Source of the DNA: Pseudomonadota bacterium | GTDB lineage: Bacteria; Pseudomonadota; Gammaproteobacteria; Burkholderiales; Burkholderiaceae_F | NCBI GenBank assembly: GCA_021825945.1 | Contig: JAKAFN010000007.1 | Location: 62,001-126,000 of the forward strand | Direction: 5' to 3' | DNA: 64,000 bases | In this document: one piece after another, positions 1 to 7,970 of the stretch | Layout of the letters: every line of letters begins with the position of its first letter | Numbering within the stretch: position 1 is the first letter of the stretch | Notes under the pieces: generated by a model | What the model was told of the DNA's origin: nothing | The model's database searches: none | Seen by the model: the letters and a program-made list of their open reading frames with translations, nothing else | Position numbers and translations under genes: made by a program

Positions 1-2117
1 AAACGCACCCCGCGAATGTTGCGTTCGTTCAGATAGCCGGCCAAGGTCCTTGCCTTCACCCACGGGGCCCCGACCAGTTCGAACGGGGCGTCCGTTCCCC
101 GCCCGACACTGACATTCGCGCCTTCCACCAGCGCGACGCCGGGGTAGAGCGTTTCTTCGGCGAGACTGCGCAGGTTCGGCGAGGGATCGATCCACTCGAT
201 CCCGGTTTCATCGAACCAGTCGCGGCGCCGATATCCTTGCATCCGGATCACATACAGCCGCGCGCCGATGTGGTCTTGCGCGTTGAACATGTAGGCGAGT
301 TCGCCCATGGTCATGCCGTATCGGACCGGAAGGCGGAAATACCCCGTGAACGATCTCAGGTCGTCGTCAAGGACCGGGCCTTGCACGACGTCGGCATCGA
401 TGGGGTTCGGGCGGTCGAGAACGAAAAAGGCGATCCCATGATGGGCTGCTTCCGCCATGGCGTAGGCCATGGTGGCAATGTAGGTGTAGAAGCGGGTGCC
501 GGCATCCTGGATGTCGAAAACCAGCGCATCGACCCCGTTCAGCATTGCCGCCGTGGGCCGCCGGACGTCGCTGTATAGGCTGTACACCGGCAGTTTGGAC
601 GCGGGTTCGACGCGCGACGGCACCTTCCCCTCCCGCGTTCCCAGCAAGCCGTGTTCCGGACTGAAAATCGCAACGAGCTGCAGGCCGGGTGCATGGGACA
701 ACAGGTCGATGGTGCTGGTGCCGGCGGCGTTCCGGCCGGTCTGGTTGGTGATCAACCCGACGCGCAGACCCTTCAGGGGGGCGAAGCCCTCGGCTTGCAG
801 CACGTCGATTCCCGTTTTCACCGGACTGCTGCCGGCCGGCGGGATTTCGGGCAAGGAGCCGCGCGCGAGACTCGGAACGCGCCGCACGATCTCCGTTTCC
901 GTTACGGCGGGAAGATGCGAGGAGACCAGTTGGACCAGCGCTTTGCGCAGCGGCCCGGCATCTCCTTTCCCGAAGGGGTGGACGCGGTTGGTGAGGATGA
1001 TCAGGAAGGTTTGGGAAACGGGGTCCACCTCGATCATCGTGCCGGTAAAACCGGTGTGACCGTACGCGCCGACCGGTGGAAGGGATGCCGCATCGGATGC
1101 GAAAGGCGCCGCGAGATCCCAGCCCAGGCCGCGCAGCCGTGTGCCTCCCGGGGGCGATTGCGGTGCGGTCATCTGTTCGACGGACGACCGGCTCAGGATC
1201 CGCACGCCGCGAAGGGTGCCGCCGTCCAGCAGCATCTGCGCAAACGTCGCGAGGTCGTCTGCGGTGGAGAACAGGCCGGCATGGCCGGCCACGCCTCCCA
1301 TGCGCCAGGCGCTCGGGTCGTGCACCTGGCCCCAGCGGAGCTTGCCGTCGATGTACGCCGTCGGCGCGATCCGGATCCGCCGCGAAGCCGCGGGCCGAAA
1401 GCCGGTCCGCCGCATGCCCAGCGGCCGGAAGATGTGTTCGGCGCAATAGACGTCGAGCGGTTGACCGGAAATCCGGTGCACGATTTCGCCCAGCACCTCG
1501 AAATTGATGTCGCTGTAGCGGTAGCGGGTTCCAGGCGCGGTCCGCGGCCGTTCCTCGACAATCATGCGGAGGGCGGCGCCGTAGCCGCGCCATCTCGTTC
1601 GCAGGTCGAGATCGGGGGCAAGCCCGGAATAATGGGTCAGCAATTCCCGAACGGTGATGGCCGCCTTGCCATCTGCGGCAAAGGCCGGCCAGTAGCGGGC
1701 GGCAGGGGCGTCGAGATCCAGTTTCCCGGTCTCGGCGAGATGCATGATGGCGGTGGTGGTCGCGACGACCTTGGTGAGGGATGCCAGGTCGAATGCCGTC
1801 CCGACGGTCATGGGGATTTTTCGGGGCCGCAGCGCGGCATAGCCGAAGGCCCGGCGGTAGACGATCTTTCCTTCGCGGCCGATCAGGACAACGGCACCGG
1901 GGATCCGACCGGCCCGGATCTCGCCGCGAACGATTCGCGCGATGCCGGAAAATTCCGCTGCATGCAGGGCTTCGGGCCCCGTGCCGGCGCGGGCCGCCAA
2001 CACGACCGGGACGAGCAGAAAACCGAGTACGAGGGCTCGTGTCGCGGCACCCACCGCCGCGCGGGGCCCGAGCAATCCGGAAAATGCGTCGAGGTACACC
2101 TTCGTATCGAAAGACAC
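1..2117 (-). CDS. Serine hydrolase (class C beta-lactamase fold) fused to NamZ/DUF1343 muramidase domain, 3' partial
   Basis: The gene runs off the left edge; about 705 codons are visible. An N-terminal hydrophobic stretch (about residues 28-43) looks like a signal peptide or anchor, so an envelope location is likely. Residues about 60-400 form a penicillin-binding/class C beta-lactamase domain with nucleophile motif SLTK (S113, K116), YSD (Y201) and HTG (H354). From about residue 435 the protein matches the DUF1343/NamZ family (exo-beta-N-acetylmuramidase), with SPEHG at 486-490, a DRPNP motif and a late NVSVGRGTD motif. Inferred role: peptidoglycan turnover, pairing a peptide-acting and a glycan-acting domain. 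The start is uncertain: GTG 2117 is the longest choice, with TTG 2075 and GTG 2054 as alternatives, and none has a strong ribosome site. It follows the DUF4015 gene by 47 bases on the same strand. Confidence 0.82.
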   Translation of the reverse strand, partial: MSFDTKVYLDAFSGLLGPRAAVGAATRALVLGFLLVPVVLAARAGTGPEALHAAEFSGIARIVRGEIRAGRIPGAVVLIGREGKIVYRRAFGYAALRPRKIPMTVGTAFDLASLTKVVATTTAIMHLAETGKLDLDAPAARYWPAFAADGKAAITVRELLTHYSGLAPDLDLRTRWRGYGAALRMIVEERPRTAPGTRYRYSDINFEVLGEIVHRISGQPLDVYCAEHIFRPLGMRRTGFRPAASRRIRIAPTAYIDGKLRWGQVHDPSAWRMGGVAGHAGLFSTADDLATFAQMLLDGGTLRGVRILSRSSVEQMTAPQSPPGGTRLRGLGWDLAAPFASDAASLPPVGAYGHTGFTGTMIEVDPVSQTFLIILTNRVHPFGKGDAGPLRKALVQLVSSHLPAVTETEIVRRVPSLARGSLPEIPPAGSSPVKTGIDVLQAEGFAPLKGLRVGLITNQTGRNAAGTSTIDLLSHAPGLQLVAIFSPEHGLLGTREGKVPSRVEPASKLPVYSLYSDVRRPTAAMLNGVDALVFDIQDAGTRFYTYIATMAYAMAEAAHHGIAFFVLDRPNPIDADVVQGPVLDDDLRSFTGYFRLPVRYGMTMGELAYMFNAQDHIGARLYVIRMQGYRRRDWFDETGIEWIDPSPNLRSLAEETLYPGVALVEGANVSVGRGTDAPFELVGAPWVKARTLAGYLNERNIRGVR

Positions 2118-2164
2118 CGTGCAGCACGAAGCAGCGTGCGCTTCGCCGGCGCCGCGTGAACCGG

Positions 2165-3487
2165 CTAGGGCGAGCAGGGGAGGCCGGCCTTCGTCGGATC
2201 GTTCCCGCTCGGCGCGGACGCGCTTACGCTGCTTACTGTAGCACCGGATTTCGGCGGTAGCCCGGCGGCCGAATACACGTTCTTGGGGTTCCAGAGCATC
2301 CAACCGTCGGAACCGAGCGCCTCCGCCGCGTCGATCTGCGCCGAAATCTCCGGGCCGCCGAACGGCCGGCCCCCGAAGGCGTAATCGCGAAATGCCTGCA
2401 GCCATGGGCGAAAGCGGACCGGCGCAAGCGCGGTGCGTGCCATCGCCTTGCGCAGCGAGCGCGCCACGATTTCATCCGGATGGAGAACCGGGTTGGAATA
2501 TCCCGGGATGCCGTATTGAAACCCCGATGGATAGAGCATGGGGGAGACGTAGTCGACGACACCCGCGAGCACCGGCAGATCCTGCCCGATCCCGGTGTCG
2601 CCCGGGTTCCAGATCGTGTACCCGAAGATGTCCGCTGCCAAAAACACGTTGTAGGGAGAAAGGCGTTTGCGAGCTTTGGCGAGAAACCCCATGATCGCCG
2701 AAACCCGGTTTTCCCGCGTATTGGCCTGGGAAAACGCCAAACCCTTGCTGTCGGGAAAGCGAACGTAGTCGAACTGAATCTCGTCGAATCCCTCCTTGGC
2801 GGCATCGATGGCGATGTCGATGTCGTAGTCCCAGGCCTGTGTGTCGAACGGGTCGATCCAGGCCAATCCCTCGCGGTCCTTCCAAACGGTGCCGTTCGCA
2901 TTGCGAATGGCGAGGCCGGGCTTCGCCAAGGCAAGGATGTCGTCCTTGAATACGACGATCCGTGCGATGGTGTAAATGCCGGCTTTGTGCAGATCGCTCA
3001 GAAGCCGTCGAATGTTCGCGATCGTGGTGACCCTTTGCGCCCCGATCTGGATGGCCAGCGGGATGTTCGTCTTGTACGAGATCATCCCCCGGTCGCCTTT
3101 CACGTCGATCACCAGGGCGTTGACGGATGTCTCTCTCACCACGTCGAGGGCGGCCTGCCGAAGGTGCCGGTTGCCGATTCCATAGAAAGACAAGTACAGC
3201 GCCTTCGGACGAAACGCCACCAGATCGAGCGTGCCGCCATCTTTGCGTCCGGCGAGGGGAATTTGGCGCCGCTCATATCCATAGGCGCGAATGCCCAGCG
3301 TGGTTCCCGGTCCGTCGATCCGGAAGTTGCCGGTGGGTGCGGTGCGCACGACCGAACCCCCCAAGGTCACGAACGCGCCGGCGATCGGGGCGCAGGTTGC
3401 CGCATCCACGACGACGCCGCGAACCGCGTGCGCGTCGGCGCAGACGAGCAGGAGGGCTGCAGCGAACGAGGCAGAGGTTTTGCGCAT
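2165..3487 (-). CDS. Secreted DUF4015-family putative glycoside hydrolase
   Basis: 440 residues from ATG 3487. A signal peptide (MRKTSASFAAALLLVC, cleavage near residue 21) leads into a small beta-sandwich like the carboxypeptidase regulatory domain (about residues 22-85). A TIM-barrel-like DUF4015 domain then fills the rest, with acidic motifs typical of the family (LVIDVKGDRG, FDEIQFDYVRFPDS, DYVSPMLYPS). DUF4015 proteins are classed as putative glycoside hydrolases by fold; the substrate is unknown. An AGAGGGA ribosome site lies rather far (about 17 bases) upstream of the ATG. An upstream open frame continues to 3703 but has no signal-peptide logic and was not used. It is probably co-transcribed with the NamZ fusion downstream, which suggests a joint role in cell-wall or envelope polysaccharide processing. 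Confidence 0.82.
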   Translation of the reverse strand: MRKTSASFAAALLLVCADAHAVRGVVVDAATCAPIAGAFVTLGGSVVRTAPTGNFRIDGPGTTLGIRAYGYERRQIPLAGRKDGGTLDLVAFRPKALYLSFYGIGNRHLRQAALDVVRETSVNALVIDVKGDRGMISYKTNIPLAIQIGAQRVTTIANIRRLLSDLHKAGIYTIARIVVFKDDILALAKPGLAIRNANGTVWKDREGLAWIDPFDTQAWDYDIDIAIDAAKEGFDEIQFDYVRFPDSKGLAFSQANTRENRVSAIMGFLAKARKRLSPYNVFLAADIFGYTIWNPGDTGIGQDLPVLAGVVDYVSPMLYPSGFQYGIPGYSNPVLHPDEIVARSLRKAMARTALAPVRFRPWLQAFRDYAFGGRPFGGPEISAQIDAAEALGSDGWMLWNPKNVYSAAGLPPKSGATVSSVSASAPSGNDPTKAGLPCSP

Positions 3488-3693
3488 GGTTCGGGATTCG
3501 GCATTCCCTCTTTCGGGACAGGATCGATGTCGGGTCACCGGGGTTCCACGGTGTTCCACGGGTTGCGGCGATGATGGTATGGCCCGCGCCCCGGAAACCC
3601 TGCGCCGCGTCGGGGCACCCGTGCGGAGTTTCGGTGGACAATCATTCTGCAGGAGTATCGGCCGGATGCTCCCATGGTGATGTGGAGAATTGC

Positions 3694-4266
3694 ATGCGTC
3701 CATTTTTTTCGAAGGCGGCCGTTCTGGCGCGCCCCATTTCGGCGGTCGCGGCTGCGCTGGTCTGCAGCGTGGCGTTCGCGTCGTTGCCGGTCGGGTCTCC
3801 GGCTCCCGACTTCACGACCCAGGCTGCGCTCGGCGGCAAGGTGTTCTCGTTTTCGCTGGCTGAGGCGTTGCGCAAGGGACCGGTCGTCCTTTATTTCTAT
3901 CCCAAGTCGTTTACCGCCGGTTGCACGGTGGAAGCACACGACTTTGCCGAGGCCGCCCCGCGGTTTCATGCGTTGGGCGCGAGCGTTCTGGGAATTTCCC
4001 ACGATGACATCCGGACGCAGCAGGAGTTTTCGGTGCGCGAATGCCGCAACAAATTTCCGGTTGCGGCGGATGCCGATGCGGCGATCATCCACCAATACGA
4101 TGCCGGCATGGCAATTCTCAACGATACTGCGGATCGGATCTCATACGTGATCGCGCCCGACGGGAAGGTGTTGTACGTGTATTCCAGTTTGAACCCCGAC
4201 CATCACGTCGAGAACACGCTCAAGGCGCTCGCGGACTGGAAACGGCGTGCCGGCGTGGCCCGCTGA
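3694..4266 (+). CDS. Exported PrxQ/BCP-type peroxiredoxin
   Basis: 190 residues. The AhpC/TSA thioredoxin fold is visible, with the peroxidatic cysteine C77 in FTAGCT (the family norm is TPGCT, so a P-to-A change). A second cysteine, C117, sits in RECRNKFP, in the region where PrxQ proteins are usually followed by the KF-P-L-D segment. It reduces peroxides using thiols. Residues 1-29 form a signal peptide (hydrophobic core SAVAAALVCSVAFA), so it should act in the periplasm, unlike cytoplasmic Bcp. ATG 3694 was chosen because GGAGAA lies 4 to 9 bases upstream and the signal peptide begins there; the frame is open further upstream. It is divergent from the DUF4015 gene and convergent with the tRNA. 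Confidence 0.88.
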   Translation: MRPFFSKAAVLARPISAVAAALVCSVAFASLPVGSPAPDFTTQAALGGKVFSFSLAEALRKGPVVLYFYPKSFTAGCTVEAHDFAEAAPRFHALGASVLGISHDDIRTQQEFSVRECRNKFPVAADADAAIIHQYDAGMAILNDTADRISYVIAPDGKVLYVYSSLNPDHHVENTLKALADWKRRAGVAR

Positions 4267-4313
4267 ACGGGGCTTCGACGCCGAGTGTTCCGGGAATGCC
4301 GGCGGGCAGATGC

Positions 4314-4387
4314 TGGAGCGGGCGATGGGAATCGAACCCACGTCTTGAGCTTGGGAAGCTCAGGTCCTACCATTGAACGACGCCCGC
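4314..4387 (-). tRNA. tRNA-Gly (anticodon CCC)
   Basis: A cloverleaf is legible on the minus strand. The acceptor arms GCGGGCG (4381-4387) and CGCCCGC (4318-4324) pair fully. The anticodon stem TGAGC/GCTCA encloses loop TTCCCAA, giving anticodon CCC. The T arm carries GTTCGATTC and the 3' CCA is encoded (4314-4316). It lies 14 bases downstream of the metallophosphoesterase gene on the same strand, so it may share its transcript. Confidence 0.95.
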
Positions 4388-4400
4388 GAAGGGGCGTATT

Positions 4401-5591
4401 CTACTGCATCGTTCCGCCGTTCGTCGCCGGCCTTGCGCGCACGATCGTGATACGCGTGATTTCCGGGCTCGTGCCGAACCGTATGGGCGGCCCCCAGCTT
4501 CCGGTCCCGGCGCTGACGTAGACCCACATTCGTTTCTCGCGGGAAAGCCCGGCGGCGTGCGGTGCGTGCACCAGCCGCACCGCAATCGTCCATGGAAAGA
4601 ACTGCCCGGCATGCGTATGGCCGGAAAGCTGCAGGTCGAACCCGGCGCGGGCGCCCAGCGGTGCGAGTTTCGGGTTGTGGGCGAGAAGAAGGCGGAAGTC
4701 CGCGGGAGCGGCGGCGTCGAGCGAGATCGCCGGCGAGGCATCGCGGTAGGCCGGATCGACGACGCCGCCCACGATCATCGTGGCGTCTCCCCTCCGGATG
4801 GCGTCGTGTTCGTTCCGCAGCACCCGTACGCCCAGATGCGCGAAATGGGCCATCCATTCCTGCGCGCCTGCGTAGCAATCGTGATTGCCGAGAACGAAGA
4901 AGGTCGGATTTTTCGCGGCCAGCGCAGCGAGCGGGGCGACATCGGCGGCGATGCGCGCGACCGGCGCGTCGACCATGTCGCCGGTGAATGCGACGAGATC
5001 GGGCGCCAAGGACTCCGCGCGGGCGACGACGCGTTCGACGTAGGCGCGACGGATGGTGCGGCCGACGTGCAGGTCGGAGATCTGCACGATGCGAAAACCA
5101 TCGAGATCACGGTGCAGGCCGACGATTGGAAGCGTCACGTCCTGGATGCGCGGGCCGCGCAGGGCCGTGGTCGCGCCGATCGCCATTGCCAGGAGCGATG
5201 CCGCGAACACGACCGGAACGCCGTCTTGTGCGATCGCGTCATGCATGCCGCCGAATCCCGGCAGGCGGGTTGCGAGCAGCGCGGCATCGCGCGCCAGCGT
5301 GCCGACGAGCAGGAAACTGATCCACGCCATCGACAGGTAACTCGCCTGATGGATCGCCCGGTCGAACCTCGTTTCGGTCCGTGCGCCGTCGCGGGTCCAG
5401 TACGCCACCGGAACGATCCAGACGAGCACGAACGGCAGCGCGAGCGCCGCCTGGCTCCATGGTTCGGCGCCCAGGCGCGCTGCGACGTAGGCATAGCCGC
5501 CGGCGAGGAGCGCGCTGACGGCGACGACGAAAGGACGAAGGATGCGCGGCGTCACGATGCGAAGGGGTGCGACCGCGTACCATCCTGCCAT
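4401..5591 (-). CDS. Membrane-anchored calcineurin-like metallophosphoesterase
   Basis: 396 residues from ATG 5591. Four predicted membrane helices occupy the first 155 or so residues, followed by a cytosol- or periplasm-facing metallophosphoesterase domain. All family metal motifs are present in order: DLH (in ISDLHVGR), GDMVD, GNHD, LLLAHNP and GHTHAGQ. This architecture resembles the YkuE/YaeI group; the substrate (lipid pyrophosphate or nucleotide) cannot be read from sequence. The frame is open to 5651, but that longer form would overlap the start of the divergent ATPase gene, so the internal ATG that leaves 45 bases between the genes was preferred. No convincing ribosome site marks either start. 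Confidence 0.85.
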   Translation of the reverse strand: MAGWYAVAPLRIVTPRILRPFVVAVSALLAGGYAYVAARLGAEPWSQAALALPFVLVWIVPVAYWTRDGARTETRFDRAIHQASYLSMAWISFLLVGTLARDAALLATRLPGFGGMHDAIAQDGVPVVFAASLLAMAIGATTALRGPRIQDVTLPIVGLHRDLDGFRIVQISDLHVGRTIRRAYVERVVARAESLAPDLVAFTGDMVDAPVARIAADVAPLAALAAKNPTFFVLGNHDCYAGAQEWMAHFAHLGVRVLRNEHDAIRRGDATMIVGGVVDPAYRDASPAISLDAAAPADFRLLLAHNPKLAPLGARAGFDLQLSGHTHAGQFFPWTIAVRLVHAPHAAGLSREKRMWVYVSAGTGSWGPPIRFGTSPEITRITIVRARPATNGGTMQ

Positions 5592-5636
5592 CGGTCGTGG
5601 GATGACGGAATACGTCGGCGAAATACGGGAATCCGG

Positions 5637-7919
5637 ATGGTACCGCGCCACATCGTTTTTCTGGGGCTAGCCCTTGTCGGGCTCGTGGCAGGGGCGTCGT
5701 CCTATCTCGCGGGGTACCCCGATGCGGCGCGGTGGGCATGGTTGGGCGCCACGGTGGTGGTGCTCGGCCCGGCGATCGCGACGGCGACGAAGGGGATGCT
5801 GCGGCGCGAGCCGGGGGTCGATCTCATCGCCGTTCTGGCGATGGTCGGGGCGCTGGTCCTCGGCGAGCGGCTGGCCGGGGCGATCATCGCGGTCATGCTC
5901 GCCAGCGGTGGTGCGCTCGAACAGTTTGCGGTGTCACGGGCACGGCGCGAACTGAGCGCGCTGGTCGGGCGCGCGCCGCGGATCGCGCATCGTCGCAGCG
6001 GTGCCGATCTGGTCGACGTCGCGGTGGCCGCGGTCATGCCGGGAGACGTGCTCGTCGTCAAACCCGGTGAGGTGGTGCCCGCCGATGGCCTCGTTCTGTC
6101 GGAGGATGCCGTCCTCGACGAGTCGGCGCTGACCGGCGAATCGCATTGGGTGCGGCTGGAATCCGGCCAGGTCGTTCGTAGCGGAGGTACCAATGCCGGC
6201 GCCCCCTTCGAATTGCGCGTGACCGTCCCGGCGGCCGACAGCACATATGCCGGGATCGTTCGGCTGGTGCGCGCGGCCGAGGAATCGAAAGCGCCGTTCG
6301 TGCGTCTCGCGGACCGCTATGCGCTCGGATTCCTGGCGGCGACATTGCTGCTCGCCGCGGCGGCGTGGATCGTCGGGGGTACTCCGGTTCGCGCGCTCGC
6401 CGTCCTGGTCGTCGCGACGCCGTGCCCGCTGATCCTGGCGGCGCCGGCGGCGATCATCGCCGGTGTGTCGCGCGCGGCGCGCCACGGCATCATCGTGAAG
6501 GGCGGCGGACCCCTCGAAACCCTGGCGAGGGTGGCGGTGGTGCTGCTCGACAAGACCGGGACCGTCACCGCTGCGCAACCCCGGGTGGCGGCGGTGGAAA
6601 CCGTCGGCTCGGAGTCCGTCGCGGAGATCGTTCGCCTGGCGGCTTCGGTAGAGCAGCTTTCGCTGCACCCGTACGCACCGGCGATCGTGTTCGAGGCCCG
6701 GGGGCGCGGCGCGGATCTGCGTATTCCGGAGGATGTGCGCGAACGGGTCGGCGAAGGCATTGCGGGAACGGTGGACGGCCGGCGGGTCGCCGTCGGCCAA
6801 TTCGAATTCGTGGCGCCGGGATCGGTGAGGACGGCGGACCTCCGGGCCATCGAGGCGCGTACCGCGGTGGAGGGCTCCGCGGCCGTGTATGTGGCCATCG
6901 ACGGCGCGCTTGCCGGCGCATTCCTGCTGCAGGACCCGATTCGCGCCGAGGCGCCGCGCACGCTGCGGTCCCTGCGGGCGGCGGGCATCGTGCGCATCCA
7001 CATGGTGACGGGGGACCATCCTGACGTCGCGGAACTGGTCGGTGATGCGTTGGGTGTCGATCGCGTCTTTTCCGAGCGTACGCCCCAGGAAAAGGTCGAG
7101 GTGATCCGCCAAGTGCGTGCGGAGGGGGTTACCGCGATGGTGGGCGATGGGGTCAACGACGCGCCCGCGCTTGCGCTCGCCGATGTCGGGATCGCCATGG
7201 GCGCGCGCGGCGCGACGGCCGCGTCGGAGGCCGCGGATGTCGTCCTGACTGCGAACCGACTCGACGGCCTCGTGACCGCGATCGACATCGCCAAGCGCAC
7301 CGGGCGCATCGCCCGCCAGAGCGTGTTCGTCGGCATGGGGCTTTCCATCGTGGCGATGGCCTTTGCCGCGTTAGGGTTCATTCCTCCTGCCGTCGGCGCG
7401 GTGCTGCAGGAAGCGATCGACGTACTCGTCATCGTCAATGCCCTGCGCGCGCTCGGCGATGCGAAAAAGCGTCCCGCCAGGACGGAGGAGGTGGCCGGTC
7501 TGGCCCGGACGCTGGCGGCGGAGCACCGATCCCTCCAGCCGCAGATCGGGGACATCGCGGCATTGGCGGCGCAGATCGATTCGCTGCCAGCCGATGAGGC
7601 GCGGATGCGGCTCGTCAGTCTGTGCGAGATGATCGAACGAGATCTGCTCCCCCATGAGCGCGCGGAGCAGCGAACCGCCTATGCCGCGATCCGGAAGATC
7701 CTGCGGGACGAGGATCCCACCGGACCGCTGATCCAGACACACCACGAGGTCCAGCGCCGTGCCCGGCTTTTGCGCCGTCTGGTCGAACAGTTGCCTACCG
7801 AGGGCCCGCGGCCGGAAGACTCGCGGGATCTGCAGCGTATGCTGTACGGCCTGCACGCCATCCTGGCGCTGCATTTCGCGCAGGAGGAAGATCTCTATGC
7901 CTTGTTCGAGTCTTCATGA
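5637..7919 (+). CDS. P1B-5-type heavy-metal ATPase with C-terminal hemerythrin domain
   Basis: 760 residues. P-type ATPase hallmarks: TGES at 166-169, the membrane TPCP motif at 261-264, phosphorylation motif DKTGT (D305), a histidine-proline pair in SLHPYA, and GDGVNDAP. No N-terminal metal-binding domain is present. The TPCP motif plus the conserved QEAIDV-NALRAL segment after the last helices fits the P1B-5 subgroup (Nia-like, linked to nickel/iron export). Residues about 620-755 form a hemerythrin-like HHE domain with H630, H673/E674, H702/H703/E704, H740, H746 and E750/E751, as in Nia proteins, which could bind a diiron-oxo centre and sense oxygen or iron. Start ATG 5637 has a short GGGA ahead. 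The flavoprotein gene follows 51 bases downstream. Confidence 0.9.
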   Translation: MVPRHIVFLGLALVGLVAGASSYLAGYPDAARWAWLGATVVVLGPAIATATKGMLRREPGVDLIAVLAMVGALVLGERLAGAIIAVMLASGGALEQFAVSRARRELSALVGRAPRIAHRRSGADLVDVAVAAVMPGDVLVVKPGEVVPADGLVLSEDAVLDESALTGESHWVRLESGQVVRSGGTNAGAPFELRVTVPAADSTYAGIVRLVRAAEESKAPFVRLADRYALGFLAATLLLAAAAWIVGGTPVRALAVLVVATPCPLILAAPAAIIAGVSRAARHGIIVKGGGPLETLARVAVVLLDKTGTVTAAQPRVAAVETVGSESVAEIVRLAASVEQLSLHPYAPAIVFEARGRGADLRIPEDVRERVGEGIAGTVDGRRVAVGQFEFVAPGSVRTADLRAIEARTAVEGSAAVYVAIDGALAGAFLLQDPIRAEAPRTLRSLRAAGIVRIHMVTGDHPDVAELVGDALGVDRVFSERTPQEKVEVIRQVRAEGVTAMVGDGVNDAPALALADVGIAMGARGATAASEAADVVLTANRLDGLVTAIDIAKRTGRIARQSVFVGMGLSIVAMAFAALGFIPPAVGAVLQEAIDVLVIVNALRALGDAKKRPARTEEVAGLARTLAAEHRSLQPQIGDIAALAAQIDSLPADEARMRLVSLCEMIERDLLPHERAEQRTAYAAIRKILRDEDPTGPLIQTHHEVQRRARLLRRLVEQLPTEGPRPEDSRDLQRMLYGLHAILALHFAQEEDLYALFESS

Positions 7920-7970
7920 GATTGCGCCGGGCGCGCGCAGGCCGCGCCGACGACGGAAAGGTGTCGCGAC

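Noticed and set aside
367..2127. Long minus-strand frame of 586 codons
   Set aside because: It is an out-of-frame reading of the beta-lactamase-NamZ gene, with arginine/proline-rich composition and no motifs. The frame that reads SLTK and SPEHG is the true one.
4557..5636. Long plus-strand open frame upstream of the ATPase
   Set aside because: It is antisense to the metallophosphoesterase gene, whose motifs are complete; the translation has no family features. The ATPase starts at 5637.
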